NCBI RefSeq assembly: GCF_051846935.1
Contig: NZ_JBPYCS010000014.1
Location: 9,637-73,636 of the forward strand
Source: JBPYCR01 sp051846935
GTDB lineage: Bacteria > Bacillota > Bacilli > Bacillales > Amphibacillaceae
DNA: 64,000 nt
Direction: 5' to 3'
Positions within the stretch are counted from its first letter, which is position 1; every line of letters starts with the position of its first letter. Both the position numbers and the translations under genes were made by a program. Positions 52,988 through 62,336 of this stretch are shown in pieces. The notes under the pieces were generated by a model that worked only from the letters and a program-made list of their open reading frames with translations, was not told the origin of the DNA and did no database searches.

Positions 52988-54046
52988 TTGAAGAAAAGTG
53001 TTGCTGTCCTATTTATGATTTTTGTACTGCTCCTAATCCTAATTAGTGCTTGTGCTGGCAAAAATTCTAGTACAGATAGTACGAGTAGTTCAGGTACAGA
53101 TGATACGAGTAATACAAAGTCAAACGAAATAGTAGAGCTAAGATTAGGCCATGCCGTACAGGGGGAAAATCACCCGTATCATATGGCTGCTAGACACTAT
53201 GTAGAATTAGTAGAAGAGAAATCGGATGGTGAGATTCGTATTGAAGTTTTCCCAGGCGGCCAGCTTGGTGAGGAATTGGATATGTTGGAAATGGTGCAAA
53301 ATGGAACGTTGGACGGTGCTTTAATTTCCGCATCTATCTTTAGTGGGTCGACGCCAGTAATGGATGGATTAACAATTCCTTTCTTATTTGATAATTATTC
53401 AACTTTTAATGAAGCATTAAAAACGGATGTTGCGCAAGAAATGCTTAATAGCTTGGAAGATTTACAGTTAAGGGGATTAGGGATTAATAACGCAGGTATG
53501 AGACATGTTGGCAGTAACGTAGCACCGGTGGAAAATCCGGAAGATTTTACTGATTTAAAAATTCGAGTGATGGAAAGCCCATTAATGTTGGATATTTTTG
53601 ATACGCTCGGTGCAAATCCGACACCAATGGCTTATGGTGAGCTTTATAGCGCATTACAAACAGGCGTAATCGACGCACATGAGACAAACTTAATTACATT
53701 TACCGATGAAAACTTTCATGAAGTGACAGAGTATATTTCATTATTAAGTATATATCCTACACCAAATATTAATATAATGAATTTATCAACTTATAACGAG
53801 CTTTCAGACGAACAAAAACAAATTTTAACTGAAGCCGGACATGAAACCTCTACTTGGATTGTTGAACAAATGGAAGAAATCGATAAAAAGGCGTTAAAAG
53901 AGTTGAATGAATTAGATAAAAATATTAACGAGATTGAGGATATGCAGCCATTTATTGATAAAGTTCAGCCTGTTTATGAAGAATATGGCAATAAGCATCC
54001 GCTAATAAAAGAGTTTATTACAGAAGTAGAAAATATTAAAAACTAA
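52988..54046 (+). CDS. TRAP transporter substrate-binding lipoprotein (DctP)
   Basis: About 352 residues from TTG 52988; GTG 52979 is only one base after AAAGGAG, TTG 52988 is ten. The lipoprotein signal KKSVAVLFMIFVLLLILISAC has Cys about 22, then a Ser/Thr-rich linker. DctP motifs: LRLGHAVQGENHPYHMAARHYVELVEEKS, FPGGQLGEELDMLEMVQNG, the substrate Arg in LKIRVMESP and NPTPMAYGELYSALQTGVIDA. It catches an acidic solute for the QM pair that follows. With an amidase at the operon's end, the substrate may be an amide-bearing carboxylate (inference). Confidence 0.88.
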   Translation: MKKSVAVLFMIFVLLLILISACAGKNSSTDSTSSSGTDDTSNTKSNEIVELRLGHAVQGENHPYHMAARHYVELVEEKSDGEIRIEVFPGGQLGEELDMLEMVQNGTLDGALISASIFSGSTPVMDGLTIPFLFDNYSTFNEALKTDVAQEMLNSLEDLQLRGLGINNAGMRHVGSNVAPVENPEDFTDLKIRVMESPLMLDIFDTLGANPTPMAYGELYSALQTGVIDAHETNLITFTDENFHEVTEYISLLSIYPTPNINIMNLSTYNELSDEQKQILTEAGHETSTWIVEQMEEIDKKALKELNELDKNINEIEDMQPFIDKVQPVYEEYGNKHPLIKEFITEVENIKN

Positions 54047-54053
54047 GGAAAGC

Positions 54054-54091
54054 AGATAAATGGGATAAGAAAGTTCTTATCCTTTTTATCT
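54054..54091 (+). other. Intercistronic hairpin between dctP and dctQ
   Basis: An outer AGATAAA/TTTATCT pairing (54054-54060 with 54085-54091) encloses GGATAAGA (54063-54070) with TCTTATCC (54075-54082) and an AAGT loop. It lies just after the binding-protein stop and has no T-run of its own beyond the stem. Like those at 20077, 29200 and 38226. Confidence 0.6.
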
Positions 54092-54115
54092 ATTGTTTCA
54101 AGCGGGGGGATAAGT

Positions 54116-54607
54116 GTGTGGATATTAAGAAAAACTACTGATCTTATTTACGCGATTTCTAAATATATGCTTATGGTTTTAGTCGGTTCAATGTCATTAG
54201 TCATTATTGCGCAAGTATTTGCTCGAACGTTTTTAGGGTTTTCAATTTTTTGGAGCGAAGAATATGCTCGCTACTGTCTCATTTGGGTTACTTTCATTGG
54301 TGCTAGCATGGCGCTTAAAAATGGAGAACTTGCTATGTTTGATTTGTTTTTGGCAAAAACAAGAAAAGAGTGGCAGCATTTCTATCGGCTCGGATTAAAT
54401 ATGTTGGTTCTTATTTTCGTCGTTGTGTCCATCTATTTTGGATTTAAACAAGTTTTTAGTCCAACAGCCCTTATGCAAGTATCCCCCGCGCTACGTATTC
54501 CTATGTGGTTTGTCAATCTTTCCGTACCAGTCGGATTTATCATCATGTTTATATATATAGTTAATACCATCATTGAAACATTGTTCGCTAGAAACAAGGG
54601 GGAGTAA
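54116..54607 (+). CDS. TRAP transporter small permease (DctQ)
   Basis: 163 residues from GTG 54116, after AAGCGGGGGGA. Four membrane spans and the motif FARTFLGFSIFWSEEYARYCLIWVTF. It ends two bases before the start of dctM, so they are translated together. Membrane part of the third DctPQM system. Confidence 0.87.
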   Translation: MWILRKTTDLIYAISKYMLMVLVGSMSLVIIAQVFARTFLGFSIFWSEEYARYCLIWVTFIGASMALKNGELAMFDLFLAKTRKEWQHFYRLGLNMLVLIFVVVSIYFGFKQVFSPTALMQVSPALRIPMWFVNLSVPVGFIIMFIYIVNTIIETLFARNKGE

Positions 54608-54609
54608 AC

Positions 54610-55884
54610 GTGTCCATTGCCCTAATCTTCATGGTCTTACTGCTCGCAGGTGTTCCGGTTGCTTTTGTTTTAGGATTAACGAGTGTTTTTTATTTAATCA
54701 TAAGTGGTAATCTTGATTTCTTTTTAACGATTCCTCAACGGATGATCTCTGCTCCTAATAACTTTAGTCTATTGGCAATTCCTTTATTCGTCTTAGCTGG
54801 TGAAATAATGAATAGCGGTGGAATTACGAAAAGACTTGCTGATTTTTCCCGTGCTCTCGTAGCTCATTTAAGAGGTGGATTAGCATATGTAAATATATTG
54901 GTTAGCGCTTTTCTATCCGCGATCGTTGGTTCAGCAAATGCAGTTGCAGCTATTCAAAGTACGTTTATGGTACCAGAAATGAAAAAAGATAATTATGACG
55001 ATGACTATTCAGCAGCAATTACAGCTGGTGGGTCTATTATGGGACCAATTATTCCGCCAAGTCTCATCTTTATTCTATACGGCGTAGCTGCAAGCACATC
55101 GATCGGTGCTTTATTTTTAGCCGGAATTATTCCAGGAATTATGTTAACAATTGGCTTTTTTGCGCTTGCTTTTATGTATGCAAAGAAAAAAGGGTTTCCA
55201 GTAAAAGAAAAGGCAAGTATAAGGACGGTTTTCAAAAGTTTTCTAAATGCTTTACCCGCGTTGCTCGTTCCCTTTTTAATTATTGGCGGTATTTTTTCGG
55301 GCCAATTTACCCCAACTGAAGCAGGGGCGATTGGAAGTGTAATTGCTTTTATTGTTGGTATGTATATATATAAAGACTTAGAAATGATCGATATACCAAA
55401 CGTATTGATTCGCACAGGTGTAATTAGTGCATCTGTATTGATCATTAATTCCACGGCAAGTGTGTTTAGTTGGACGATTACAATGGAAGGTATTCCACAA
55501 ATGATCGCTGAAGGGCTTACTTCCATTTCAGAAAAACCTTGGGTAATTCTTTTGATAATTAATATTCTTTTACTTATCGTTGGAATGTTTTTAGAACCAT
55601 TATCAGCCATTATTATCTTGGTGCCAATCTTATTACCTGTTGTTGAAGTATTGGGGATTGACCCTATTCATTTTGGTGTCGTTGTTTCCTTGAATTTAAC
55701 GATTGGCTTGATTACTCCGCCTGTAGGATTAGTATTGTTTGTAGTATCAGGAATTACAAAAGTATCTTTTGTCCGTTTAAGTAAAGCAATTATCCCATTT
55801 GCGCTCATGGCTATTGTAGTATTGCTTATTATTACATATGTTCCAGCTATTGTTACGTTTATACCTGAACTTTTCTTGTCGTAG
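54610..55884 (+). CDS. TRAP transporter large permease (DctM)
   Basis: 424 residues from GTG 54610, with AAGGGGGAG just before. Landmarks: LAIPLFVLAGEIMNSGGITKR, RGGLAYVNILVSAFLSAIVGSANAVAA, AGGSIMGPIIPPSLIFILYG, FTPTEAGAIGSVIAF and NLTIGLITPPVGLVLFVVSG. Complete and in the standard length range. No sign of damage. It works with the DctQ and DctP encoded upstream. Confidence 0.92.
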   Translation: MSIALIFMVLLLAGVPVAFVLGLTSVFYLIISGNLDFFLTIPQRMISAPNNFSLLAIPLFVLAGEIMNSGGITKRLADFSRALVAHLRGGLAYVNILVSAFLSAIVGSANAVAAIQSTFMVPEMKKDNYDDDYSAAITAGGSIMGPIIPPSLIFILYGVAASTSIGALFLAGIIPGIMLTIGFFALAFMYAKKKGFPVKEKASIRTVFKSFLNALPALLVPFLIIGGIFSGQFTPTEAGAIGSVIAFIVGMYIYKDLEMIDIPNVLIRTGVISASVLIINSTASVFSWTITMEGIPQMIAEGLTSISEKPWVILLIINILLLIVGMFLEPLSAIIILVPILLPVVEVLGIDPIHFGVVVSLNLTIGLITPPVGLVLFVVSGITKVSFVRLSKAIIPFALMAIVVLLIITYVPAIVTFIPELFLS

Positions 55885-56036
55885 CATTTTATTTAAAACG
55901 CTCAAATCAATGCTGCGTCGATCTTATTTAACAATATTAATCACTTACTAATAGCTCACTAATATGGGGCAATGAAGATTCATAGAATTGTGATTTGTTA
56001 ATAAAAAATAGAGGCTGACAACAAGGAGGGAGACCA

Positions 56037-57419
56037 TTGACAATAAGTTTAGCCGCAAAATCTATTGGGGAATTGGCACCCCTTGTGCAGAGCAAAGAAG
56101 TTTCTCCGGTGGAGATAATGACGGCTGTTATAAAGGAAATTAAAAATAAAAATGAGGTAATCCAAGCTTATATACGCATCGATGATAACGAAGCAATGGC
56201 GCAAGCAAAGCAAGCTGAAGCGGAAATTATGAAAGGAGAATACAAGGGATCGTTACATGGGATTCCAATGGCATTAAAGGATATTTTTTATTTTAAAAAT
56301 AAAAACGTAACGGTTGGTTCAAAAATACACGAAAATTTTATCTCAGCCTACGATGCGACGGTTGTAAAAAAATTAAAACAGCAAGGTGTTGTTTTTACTG
56401 GAACGCTGAATATGCATGAATATGCGTATGGGGTAACGACAAGTAATTCGCATTATGGAATATGTCGAAATCCGTGGGATACGAATAAAATACCCGGAGG
56501 ATCAAGTGGAGGATCAGCTGCAGCAGTAAGTGCGAATATGACTATTGCTTCAATTGGGACGGAGACAGGTGGTTCCTTGCGTGCTCCGGCAGCTTTTTGT
56601 GGTTTGGTTTCACTGAAGCCAACGTATGGAACAATAAGCAAATATGGCTGCTTCCCTTTAGCTCGAACATTGGATCATGTCGGTCCAATTACAAAGACCG
56701 TTTATGATACGGAACTATTATTTAAGACTTTAGCTGGTTACGATCGACTCGATCCTGATTCGGTTCGGATGCCTTCCACGGGCGCACGGGGTAAATTTGA
56801 AGGGCGTATGAAGGATCTCATAATTGGAGTAGATGAAGCACACTTTTTTTCAGATGTTGATAATGAAATCGTAGCAAAAGTAAAGCGTGTTATACGCTCT
56901 TTGGCGAACATGGGGGCGAAAACGGAGGCAATTCATTTCGATTCGTTTAATGATACGGTGGAGACGTATGCGAAGACAGTGACTGCGGAAGCGAGTGTTG
57001 TGCATGAGAGAAATTTACTTGTTCGACCTCAGGATTATGGTTCAGATGTCAGAGAACGACTCGAATCTGGAACACGAATTTCAGCAGTTGACTATATAAA
57101 AGCACAGCAAAAAAGGGAGAAAATTCGTCAAGAATTCAAGGGGATTCTTGAAAAAGTAGATGTGCTTATTGCTCCAACCGTTCCGTTTACCGCTCCAGAA
57201 ATCGGTAAGAAAGACGTATGGGTGAATGGTGAAAAAGTTACTATTTATGGTGCTGGGAGCAGGTTGATCAGACCAGCGACATTAGTAGGATTTCCAGCAA
57301 TTACAATTCCTTGTGGGCTCAGTAAAGGAATGCCAGTGGGAGTGCAGCTTATGGCAGCTCCATTTCAAGAAGAAAAACTTTTTACTGTTGCAAATGTTGT
57401 TGAGGCGATGGAGCTATAA
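56037..57419 (+). CDS. Amidase (amidase-signature family)
   Basis: 460 residues from TTG 56037, after AAGGAGGGAG. Ser-cisSer-Lys triad visible: Lys in GIPMALKDIFYF, Ser in PGGSSGGSAAAV, Ser in GTETGGSLRAPAAFCG. The C-terminal region (VGFPAITIPCGLSKGMPVGVQLM) is typical. Family members hydrolyse amides or transfer ammonia (GatA); here there are no GatB/GatC genes, so a catabolic amidase is likely. It ends the XRE-controlled TRAP operon, 153 bp after dctM, and probably releases ammonia from the imported compound. Confidence 0.87.
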   Translation: MTISLAAKSIGELAPLVQSKEVSPVEIMTAVIKEIKNKNEVIQAYIRIDDNEAMAQAKQAEAEIMKGEYKGSLHGIPMALKDIFYFKNKNVTVGSKIHENFISAYDATVVKKLKQQGVVFTGTLNMHEYAYGVTTSNSHYGICRNPWDTNKIPGGSSGGSAAAVSANMTIASIGTETGGSLRAPAAFCGLVSLKPTYGTISKYGCFPLARTLDHVGPITKTVYDTELLFKTLAGYDRLDPDSVRMPSTGARGKFEGRMKDLIIGVDEAHFFSDVDNEIVAKVKRVIRSLANMGAKTEAIHFDSFNDTVETYAKTVTAEASVVHERNLLVRPQDYGSDVRERLESGTRISAVDYIKAQQKREKIRQEFKGILEKVDVLIAPTVPFTAPEIGKKDVWVNGEKVTIYGAGSRLIRPATLVGFPAITIPCGLSKGMPVGVQLMAAPFQEEKLFTVANVVEAMEL

Positions 57420-58196
57420 TTTTATGAGTAACATACAACATACTTGAAGAAAAGACTCTTTGAACTCCTTTGTCGTTATGCAAATTTGATGGCTTAATAC
57501 TTCGTCAACTGCTTCCGTTTCATGGAAAGGTGGCGAGCTTCCTCGAATTAAATATTAGAGGTATCTCGCCAAACTAATGGGTCTTATATTAAAAAACAGG
57601 AGGTCATTTGGAAAAGCTTGATTTATTCACGAAAATATGTAAAATAAGATAGACTTCAATAAATATCTAGATATGAACCGTAAGTCTTGAATTAATTGTT
57701 TTCTATTAAGAAGTTCATGTATATTAAATCTTGAGTTTCTTCCTACGGATAGAATGATCAAGTGCTGTACTTTAATGAATGAACTAATGAAATCTATCTC
57801 AAACTCTTTTCGCATCGGTTAATCTACCAGATGTAAAAGTGAACACCCTACCATAATACGTCGTTCAGGAGAACCCTCAATCTCTATTAGCGGATGTGCT
57901 AATAATGAATGACAGACTTGTTAGTTATATAAAATACAATAGTTTTGTTGCACTACTTTTATAGAATTTGCTTTGATGCCAACATTTGGGATCGTGTTTT
58001 TTAATGGATTAATTTAGTGAGTGTCTCGCATTAATGAGCTATTTTGCAGTTTAACGATGCTCGTAAATCGTAAGCAAGACGCGAATAGGTAAATTCTGTG
58101 GCCACAGAAGCACGTACTAATTTGTTTTTTTGGTAAAAAAACGTTTATTTGTGTTGCAATAAATCCCTTTGACTTACTGTTCTGACATTACAAGCA
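57420..58196. other. 777-bp gap with a GC-rich hairpin
   Basis: No convincing gene. A nested inverted repeat lies at 57531-57571: TGGCGAG (57531-57537) with CTCGCCA (57565-57571) and, inside, CCTC (57541-57544) with GAGG (57558-57561), AT-rich loop. It lacks a T-run. The rest is AT-rich and broken by stops in all frames. This is where a binding-protein gene would be expected for the ABC genes that follow; none is visible, so it may have been deleted. Confidence 0.5.
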
Positions 58197-59225
58197 GTGT
58201 TTCTATGCTTTATAATAAAAGGGAACAAAGAGAATATACCAATACGCTTATTAAGTGAAATGGTGAGCAAACTAACTGTATTGAATGAATGTCTAATAGG
58301 GGTTAGTATTCTTGCCTTTTTTCTCGTGCGTAATTCTCCAATCGATCCAATTCAATCTTACGTCGGAGCCGAGATGATGAAGATCGGGCTGGAGCAACGG
58401 GAAAATATTGCGGCTTATTGGGGATTGCATGCGTCTAGTGCGGAGCAATTTTTTCATTGGCTGACAGCAGTTATAAAGGGCGACTTAGGTACTTCCCTTT
58501 TATACCGGACTCCTGTTGCGAACGTAATTAAAGAACGATTTATAGCTTCCTTGGCTTTAATGCTGATTGCCTGGGTTTGTTCAGGAATAATAGGGTTTAT
58601 TTTTGGGATCGTTGCTGGAATGAATGAAGGAAAGCTTATCGATAAGGTGATTAAGGGATATTGCTTTATCCTTGCTTCAACACCAGCATTTTGGTTAGCA
58701 ATTGTACTATTAATGGTGTTTTCTGTATCGTTCGGCTGGTTTCCAGTTGGGCTTGCGGCGCCTGCAGGGGAGATGGCGAAAGATGTTACTTTTTTTGAAA
58801 GGCTGCACCATTTATTTTTGCCGGCACTTACGTTAAGTATTGTAGGAGTGGCGAATGTTGCTTTGCATACAAGGCAAAAACTAATCGAGGTGCTTGATCG
58901 TGCGTTTGTTCGGTTTGCGCGTGCGAAAGGAGAGCAAGGATTTTCCTTACTGTGGAAGCATGGAATCCGGCATATTTCACTTCCAGCAATTTCATTACAA
59001 TTTGTCACTTTCGGGGAGCTGTTCGGTGGAACGATAGTAGCAGAGCAGGTTTTTTCTTATCCTGGTCTTGGACAGGCTACTATACAGGCCGGTCTTGGAG
59101 GCGATATTCCATTGCTGTTAGGCATTGTGTTGTTTAGCACGGTGTTTGTTTATGTAGGTAACGTGTTAGCTGATTTATTGTATCAAGTAATAGACCCACG
59201 AATGAGAAAAGGAGAAATCCGATGA
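58197..59225 (+). CDS. ABC transporter permease, NikB/DppB type, altered N-terminus
   Basis: The frame of 342 residues has a weak start (GTG 58197; ATG 58260 also lacks a ribosome site). From GVSILAFFLVRNSPIDPIQSYVGAE on it matches nickel/peptide permease B proteins, with the EAA loop VRFARAKGEQGFSLLWKHGIRHISLP and the end VLADLLYQVIDPRMRKGE. The first ~35 residues do not resemble the usual first span, so the N-terminus may have been lost with the upstream gene. It overlaps the next gene by 4 bp. With a frameshifted partner and no binding protein, the transporter is probably not functional. Confidence 0.75.
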   Translation: MFLCFIIKGNKENIPIRLLSEMVSKLTVLNECLIGVSILAFFLVRNSPIDPIQSYVGAEMMKIGLEQRENIAAYWGLHASSAEQFFHWLTAVIKGDLGTSLLYRTPVANVIKERFIASLALMLIAWVCSGIIGFIFGIVAGMNEGKLIDKVIKGYCFILASTPAFWLAIVLLMVFSVSFGWFPVGLAAPAGEMAKDVTFFERLHHLFLPALTLSIVGVANVALHTRQKLIEVLDRAFVRFARAKGEQGFSLLWKHGIRHISLPAISLQFVTFGELFGGTIVAEQVFSYPGLGQATIQAGLGGDIPLLLGIVLFSTVFVYVGNVLADLLYQVIDPRMRKGEIR

Positions 59226-60081
59226 TCGGAAACGTATTACTGGATAGATTTAATCAAATTCGGAGCTGGAACGTTCGGCAACGGACGCTCTTCCTAATTA
59301 TATGTGCAAGTATCTTCTTACTTCTTATTCTAGGAAGCAGTCTAGTGCTATATTATAAAACGATTCCAATTAATTTATATATGAAAAACAACGCACCCTC
59401 CTTTTCTCACCCGTATGGAACCGATTGGCTAGGGCGCGATATGCTAGCACGCACAATGAAAGGCTTAGGACTAAGCTTTTTTGTAGGTGTTATAGCAGCG
59501 ACAGTCAGCTCAATTTTAGCGCTTCTATTGAGTATGCTTTCTGCTTTGAATGAACGGATAGATTTTATTGTCACTTGGTTAATTGATCTCTTTTTGAGCG
59601 TTCCCCATATCGTTCTACTGCTTATTATTTCGTTTTCTATTGGGGGAGGAATAAAAGGCATCGTAGTCGCGCTGCACTTACGCATTGGCCTAGCCTAACA
59701 CGGCTGCTTCGTGCGGAGTTATTGCAATTAAAACAAGAAGATTATGTGGCGCTTTCCTATAAGCTTGGAAAAACAAACACATGGGTATTTAGGCACCATT
59801 TCCTCCCGCATTTAATGCCACAGCTTATTGTTGGATTTATACTATTGTTTCCTCATGCTATTTTGCACGAAGCGGCAATTACCTTTATTGGATTTGGCTT
59901 GCCTCCAGAAACGCCTGCAATTGGGATTATCTTGTCGGAATCGTTACGTTACTTAACAACTGGAAAGTGGTGGCTTGCATTTTTTCCTGGACTTTCACTT
60001 TTAAGTATGATTCTTGTATTCGACATGCTCGCTCGAAACATCCGTAGATTAATGAATCCTATTGAAAAACAAGCTTTGTAA
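59222..60081 (+). pseudogene. ABC transporter permease, NikC/DppC type, frameshifted
   Basis: The first frame (59222-59698, 158 codons) carries the DppC-like N-terminus and first spans (SHPYGTDWLGRDMLARTMKG, LSVPHIVLLLIISFSIGGGI), then reads HLRIGLA and stops. The expected continuation ALTHWPSLTRLLRAELLQLK is in another frame and runs through the EAA loop and last spans to 60081. Adding one base at about 59670 (in GTCGCGCTGC) would restore one protein of about 286 residues. Either a real loss or a sequencing error. Confidence 0.8.
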
Positions 60082-60115
60082 AAAATATATACAATTGATG
60101 AAGGGGATAGGGTGA

Positions 60116-61096
60116 ATGAGTTTTTTAAACGAAACAAATAAAAAGAACGAACGGCGTAATCGAAACACCCAACTGCTTGACGTGAAGCAGTTATCCATTT
60201 CCTTTCAACAGTTTGACAGAGGTTTACGAGAAGGAGCTTCAACGGTTGTAAGGCGATTTGACATATCGATTCAAAAAGGTGAGGTTGTAGCAGTAGTCGG
60301 TGCTAGTGGTTCGGGAAAAAGTTTACTTGCAGATGCTATTTTAGGTATACTCCCTAAAAGTGCGCAATTGAAGGGGACGATTCATTTTGAAGGGCTTCCA
60401 CTAACAAAGGAGAAGCAAAGTACATTACGTGGCGTTGACATTGCACTCCTCCCTCAGTTTACGAGTGCACTTGACCCTTTGATGAAGGCCGGAAAGCAAG
60501 TACAAGCGATCATTAAAAATAAACATAAACGGACAATGCAACAGCGTATTTTCAACAAGCTCGGCTTAACAAAAGAGGCCGGCTCTCGTTATCCTTTTGA
60601 ATTATCCGGGGGCATGGCTCGGCGTGTACTCCTATCAACAGCAATGGCAATTGAGGCAAAGCTTCTTATCGCGGATGAGCCAACGAGTGGTTTGGATGAG
60701 AAGGCACGAAATGAAAGTATTGCGTATATTAAAGAAGCGGCGGGTAATGGACAAGGTGTTTTGTTTATTACGCATGATATAATGACTGCCTTGAAGACCG
60801 CATCTAAAATTGCTGTTTTTTATGCAGGAGAAACGGTTGAAATTGCTAATGTGGAGGACTTTCATGGAAGTGGAAGTAAATTAAGACACCCTTATACGAG
60901 AGCTTTATGGCAGGCGCTTCCGCAACATAGCTTTACACCATTTATGGGGAAACAGCCGTTTCCAGATGAAATAAAAAAAGGATGTATTTACGCACCGAGA
61001 TGTCCCGTTGCAATGGATATCTGTATGAAGCAACAACCGAATGAAGCTTGGGTGGATAATGGAATGGTTAGGTGTTTTTATGCTGAAAATAAGTAA
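60116..61096 (+). CDS. ABC transporter ATPase, NikD/DppD type
   Basis: 326 residues from ATG after GGGGATAGGGTGA. Walker A GASGSGKS, signature LSGGMARRVLLSTAMA, Walker B LLIADEPTSGLD and H-loop ITHDIMTALK are all present, with the C-terminal CIYAPRCPVAMDIC motif. The Q-loop reads LPQFTSALDPLMKAG. Intact although its permease partner is frameshifted. Its end overlaps the next ATPase gene. Confidence 0.87.
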   Translation: MSFLNETNKKNERRNRNTQLLDVKQLSISFQQFDRGLREGASTVVRRFDISIQKGEVVAVVGASGSGKSLLADAILGILPKSAQLKGTIHFEGLPLTKEKQSTLRGVDIALLPQFTSALDPLMKAGKQVQAIIKNKHKRTMQQRIFNKLGLTKEAGSRYPFELSGGMARRVLLSTAMAIEAKLLIADEPTSGLDEKARNESIAYIKEAAGNGQGVLFITHDIMTALKTASKIAVFYAGETVEIANVEDFHGSGSKLRHPYTRALWQALPQHSFTPFMGKQPFPDEIKKGCIYAPRCPVAMDICMKQQPNEAWVDNGMVRCFYAENK

Positions 61097-61688
61097 TATT
61101 AGTTATCGTTATACCTCTAGTCAGTGGTTGTTCCAAAGGCTAAGTTTGTGTGTTCAAAAAGGTGAAGTTGTTGGGGTGTCTGGAGAAAGTGGCTGCGGGA
61201 AAACAACGATGGCAAAAATTATTGCAGGCTATCTTATTCCTACTGAGGGGGAGATTTCTGTGGACGGCAAAAAACTTCCTTACAGCGGCATGTCGCCAGT
61301 TCAATTAATTTGGCAGCACCCAGAAAAAGCAATTAATCCGAAATGGAGGATGCATAAGGTTCTTGCTGAAAGTGGATCTATTTCACCAGATCTTTTGCGA
61401 ACATTAGGAATACATTACGAATGGTTGGATCGATTTCCAGGGCAATTATCCGGTGGAGAGCTGCAACGATTTTGTATTGCTCGTGCTCTTGGATCAAATC
61501 CAGGCTATTTACTTGTAGATGAGATGACTGCGATGCATGATTCCGTAACACAAGCACAAATTTGGCATGCTGTTTTACAAATAGTAAAACAACGAAACAT
61601 CGGGATTTTGGTTATTAGTCATGACAACTATTTATTACAGCGTATTTGCAACCGTATTATTGATTTTAAGTCACTTATAAAAAAATGA
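61080..61688 (+). CDS. ABC transporter ATPase, NikE/DppF type, short
   Basis: 202 residues from ATG 61080, inside the end of the previous gene, with TTAGGTG before it. Walker A GESGCGKT, Q-loop WQHPEKAINPKWRM, signature LSGGELQRFCIARAL, Walker B YLLVDEMTAMHD (Met-Thr instead of Pro-Thr) and H-loop ISHDN. It ends soon after the nucleotide domain and lacks the C-terminal extension of full-length DppF, as in short NikE-like ATPases. Last gene of the decaying operon. Confidence 0.83.
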   Translation: MLKISNISYRYTSSQWLFQRLSLCVQKGEVVGVSGESGCGKTTMAKIIAGYLIPTEGEISVDGKKLPYSGMSPVQLIWQHPEKAINPKWRMHKVLAESGSISPDLLRTLGIHYEWLDRFPGQLSGGELQRFCIARALGSNPGYLLVDEMTAMHDSVTQAQIWHAVLQIVKQRNIGILVISHDNYLLQRICNRIIDFKSLIKK

Positions 61689-61801
61689 ATGGAACTTCTA
61701 CTATTGAATTAAAAAAGCAATCCTTTTAAACTAATTGTTAAGTAAAGCAATAAAGTGGGAAGGATGGAATAAATTAATTTAATAGGTAGGAGTTGAGTAT
61801 T

Positions 61802-62233
61802 TTGGTCGATGACTTTGAAATGAAAACGCTCTATACGGATCGGACATACGAGCGTCAACGATTTTCTTTCTCTTTTAATGGGAAGGAATATGAAGGGGAT
61901 TTCTATAAAGGGAGTATTCAATGGCTTCATCCTCACCCGCAACAGGATGTCGATGCGTCTCAATTAGAATGGATCGAAGCATTCCTTTATCGTTTAGTAC
62001 GTAAGCAAGAATCGAATGAAACGATAGACGGTATAGAAATAAAGCCAATGCTTGAAAGTAATTCTCAAGAAGTTTATCAATTTCAACTAACAATTGAAGA
62101 AGAAGTGTACAAAGGAATTATTCGACATGGAAAATTGGAGTGGTTTCACCCTAAGCCGAGAAGGAAATTAACCGATGCGCACGTTGATAAGGTAGAAGAA
62201 AACGTACATACCAAAATAAAAGATGGTATTTAA
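61802..62233 (+). CDS. Small unknown protein with two copies of one domain
   Basis: About 143 residues from TTG 61802, nine bases after GTAGGAG; TTG 61793 is too close to that site. Two related halves: YEGDFYKGSIQWLHPHPQQ (~28-46) and YKGIIRHGKLEWFHPKPRR (~97-115), each followed by an acidic helix. The pattern, F...Y.G....G.I.W..P.P, recalls small Bacillus proteins of the YheE type, but I am not sure. No signal or membrane span. Monocistronic; a strong terminator follows. Confidence 0.65.
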   Translation: MVDDFEMKTLYTDRTYERQRFSFSFNGKEYEGDFYKGSIQWLHPHPQQDVDASQLEWIEAFLYRLVRKQESNETIDGIEIKPMLESNSQEVYQFQLTIEEEVYKGIIRHGKLEWFHPKPRRKLTDAHVDKVEENVHTKIKDGI

Positions 62234-62282
62234 TTCCCTTTCCAGTGCAAAAAAGCGAAAAAGGTCGTATGCTAATTTGCAA

Positions 62283-62336
62283 AACCCTAAACGACAACTC
62301 TGTACGACTACAGAGTGATCGTTTGGGGTTGTTTTT
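62283..62336 (+). terminator. Strong terminator
   Basis: AACCCTAAACGA (62283-62294) and ACTCTGTA pair with TACAGAGT and TCGTTTGGGGTT (ending 62330), a long stem with a small internal mismatch and CGAC loop, followed by GTTTTTG. The rest of the gap to 62677 (convergent with the XRE gene) shows no gene. Confidence 0.8.

Noticed and set aside
57627..57815. 62-codon minus-strand frame in the gap before the ABC genes
   Set aside because: No ribosome site, no recognised family, isolated; not enough to call a gene.
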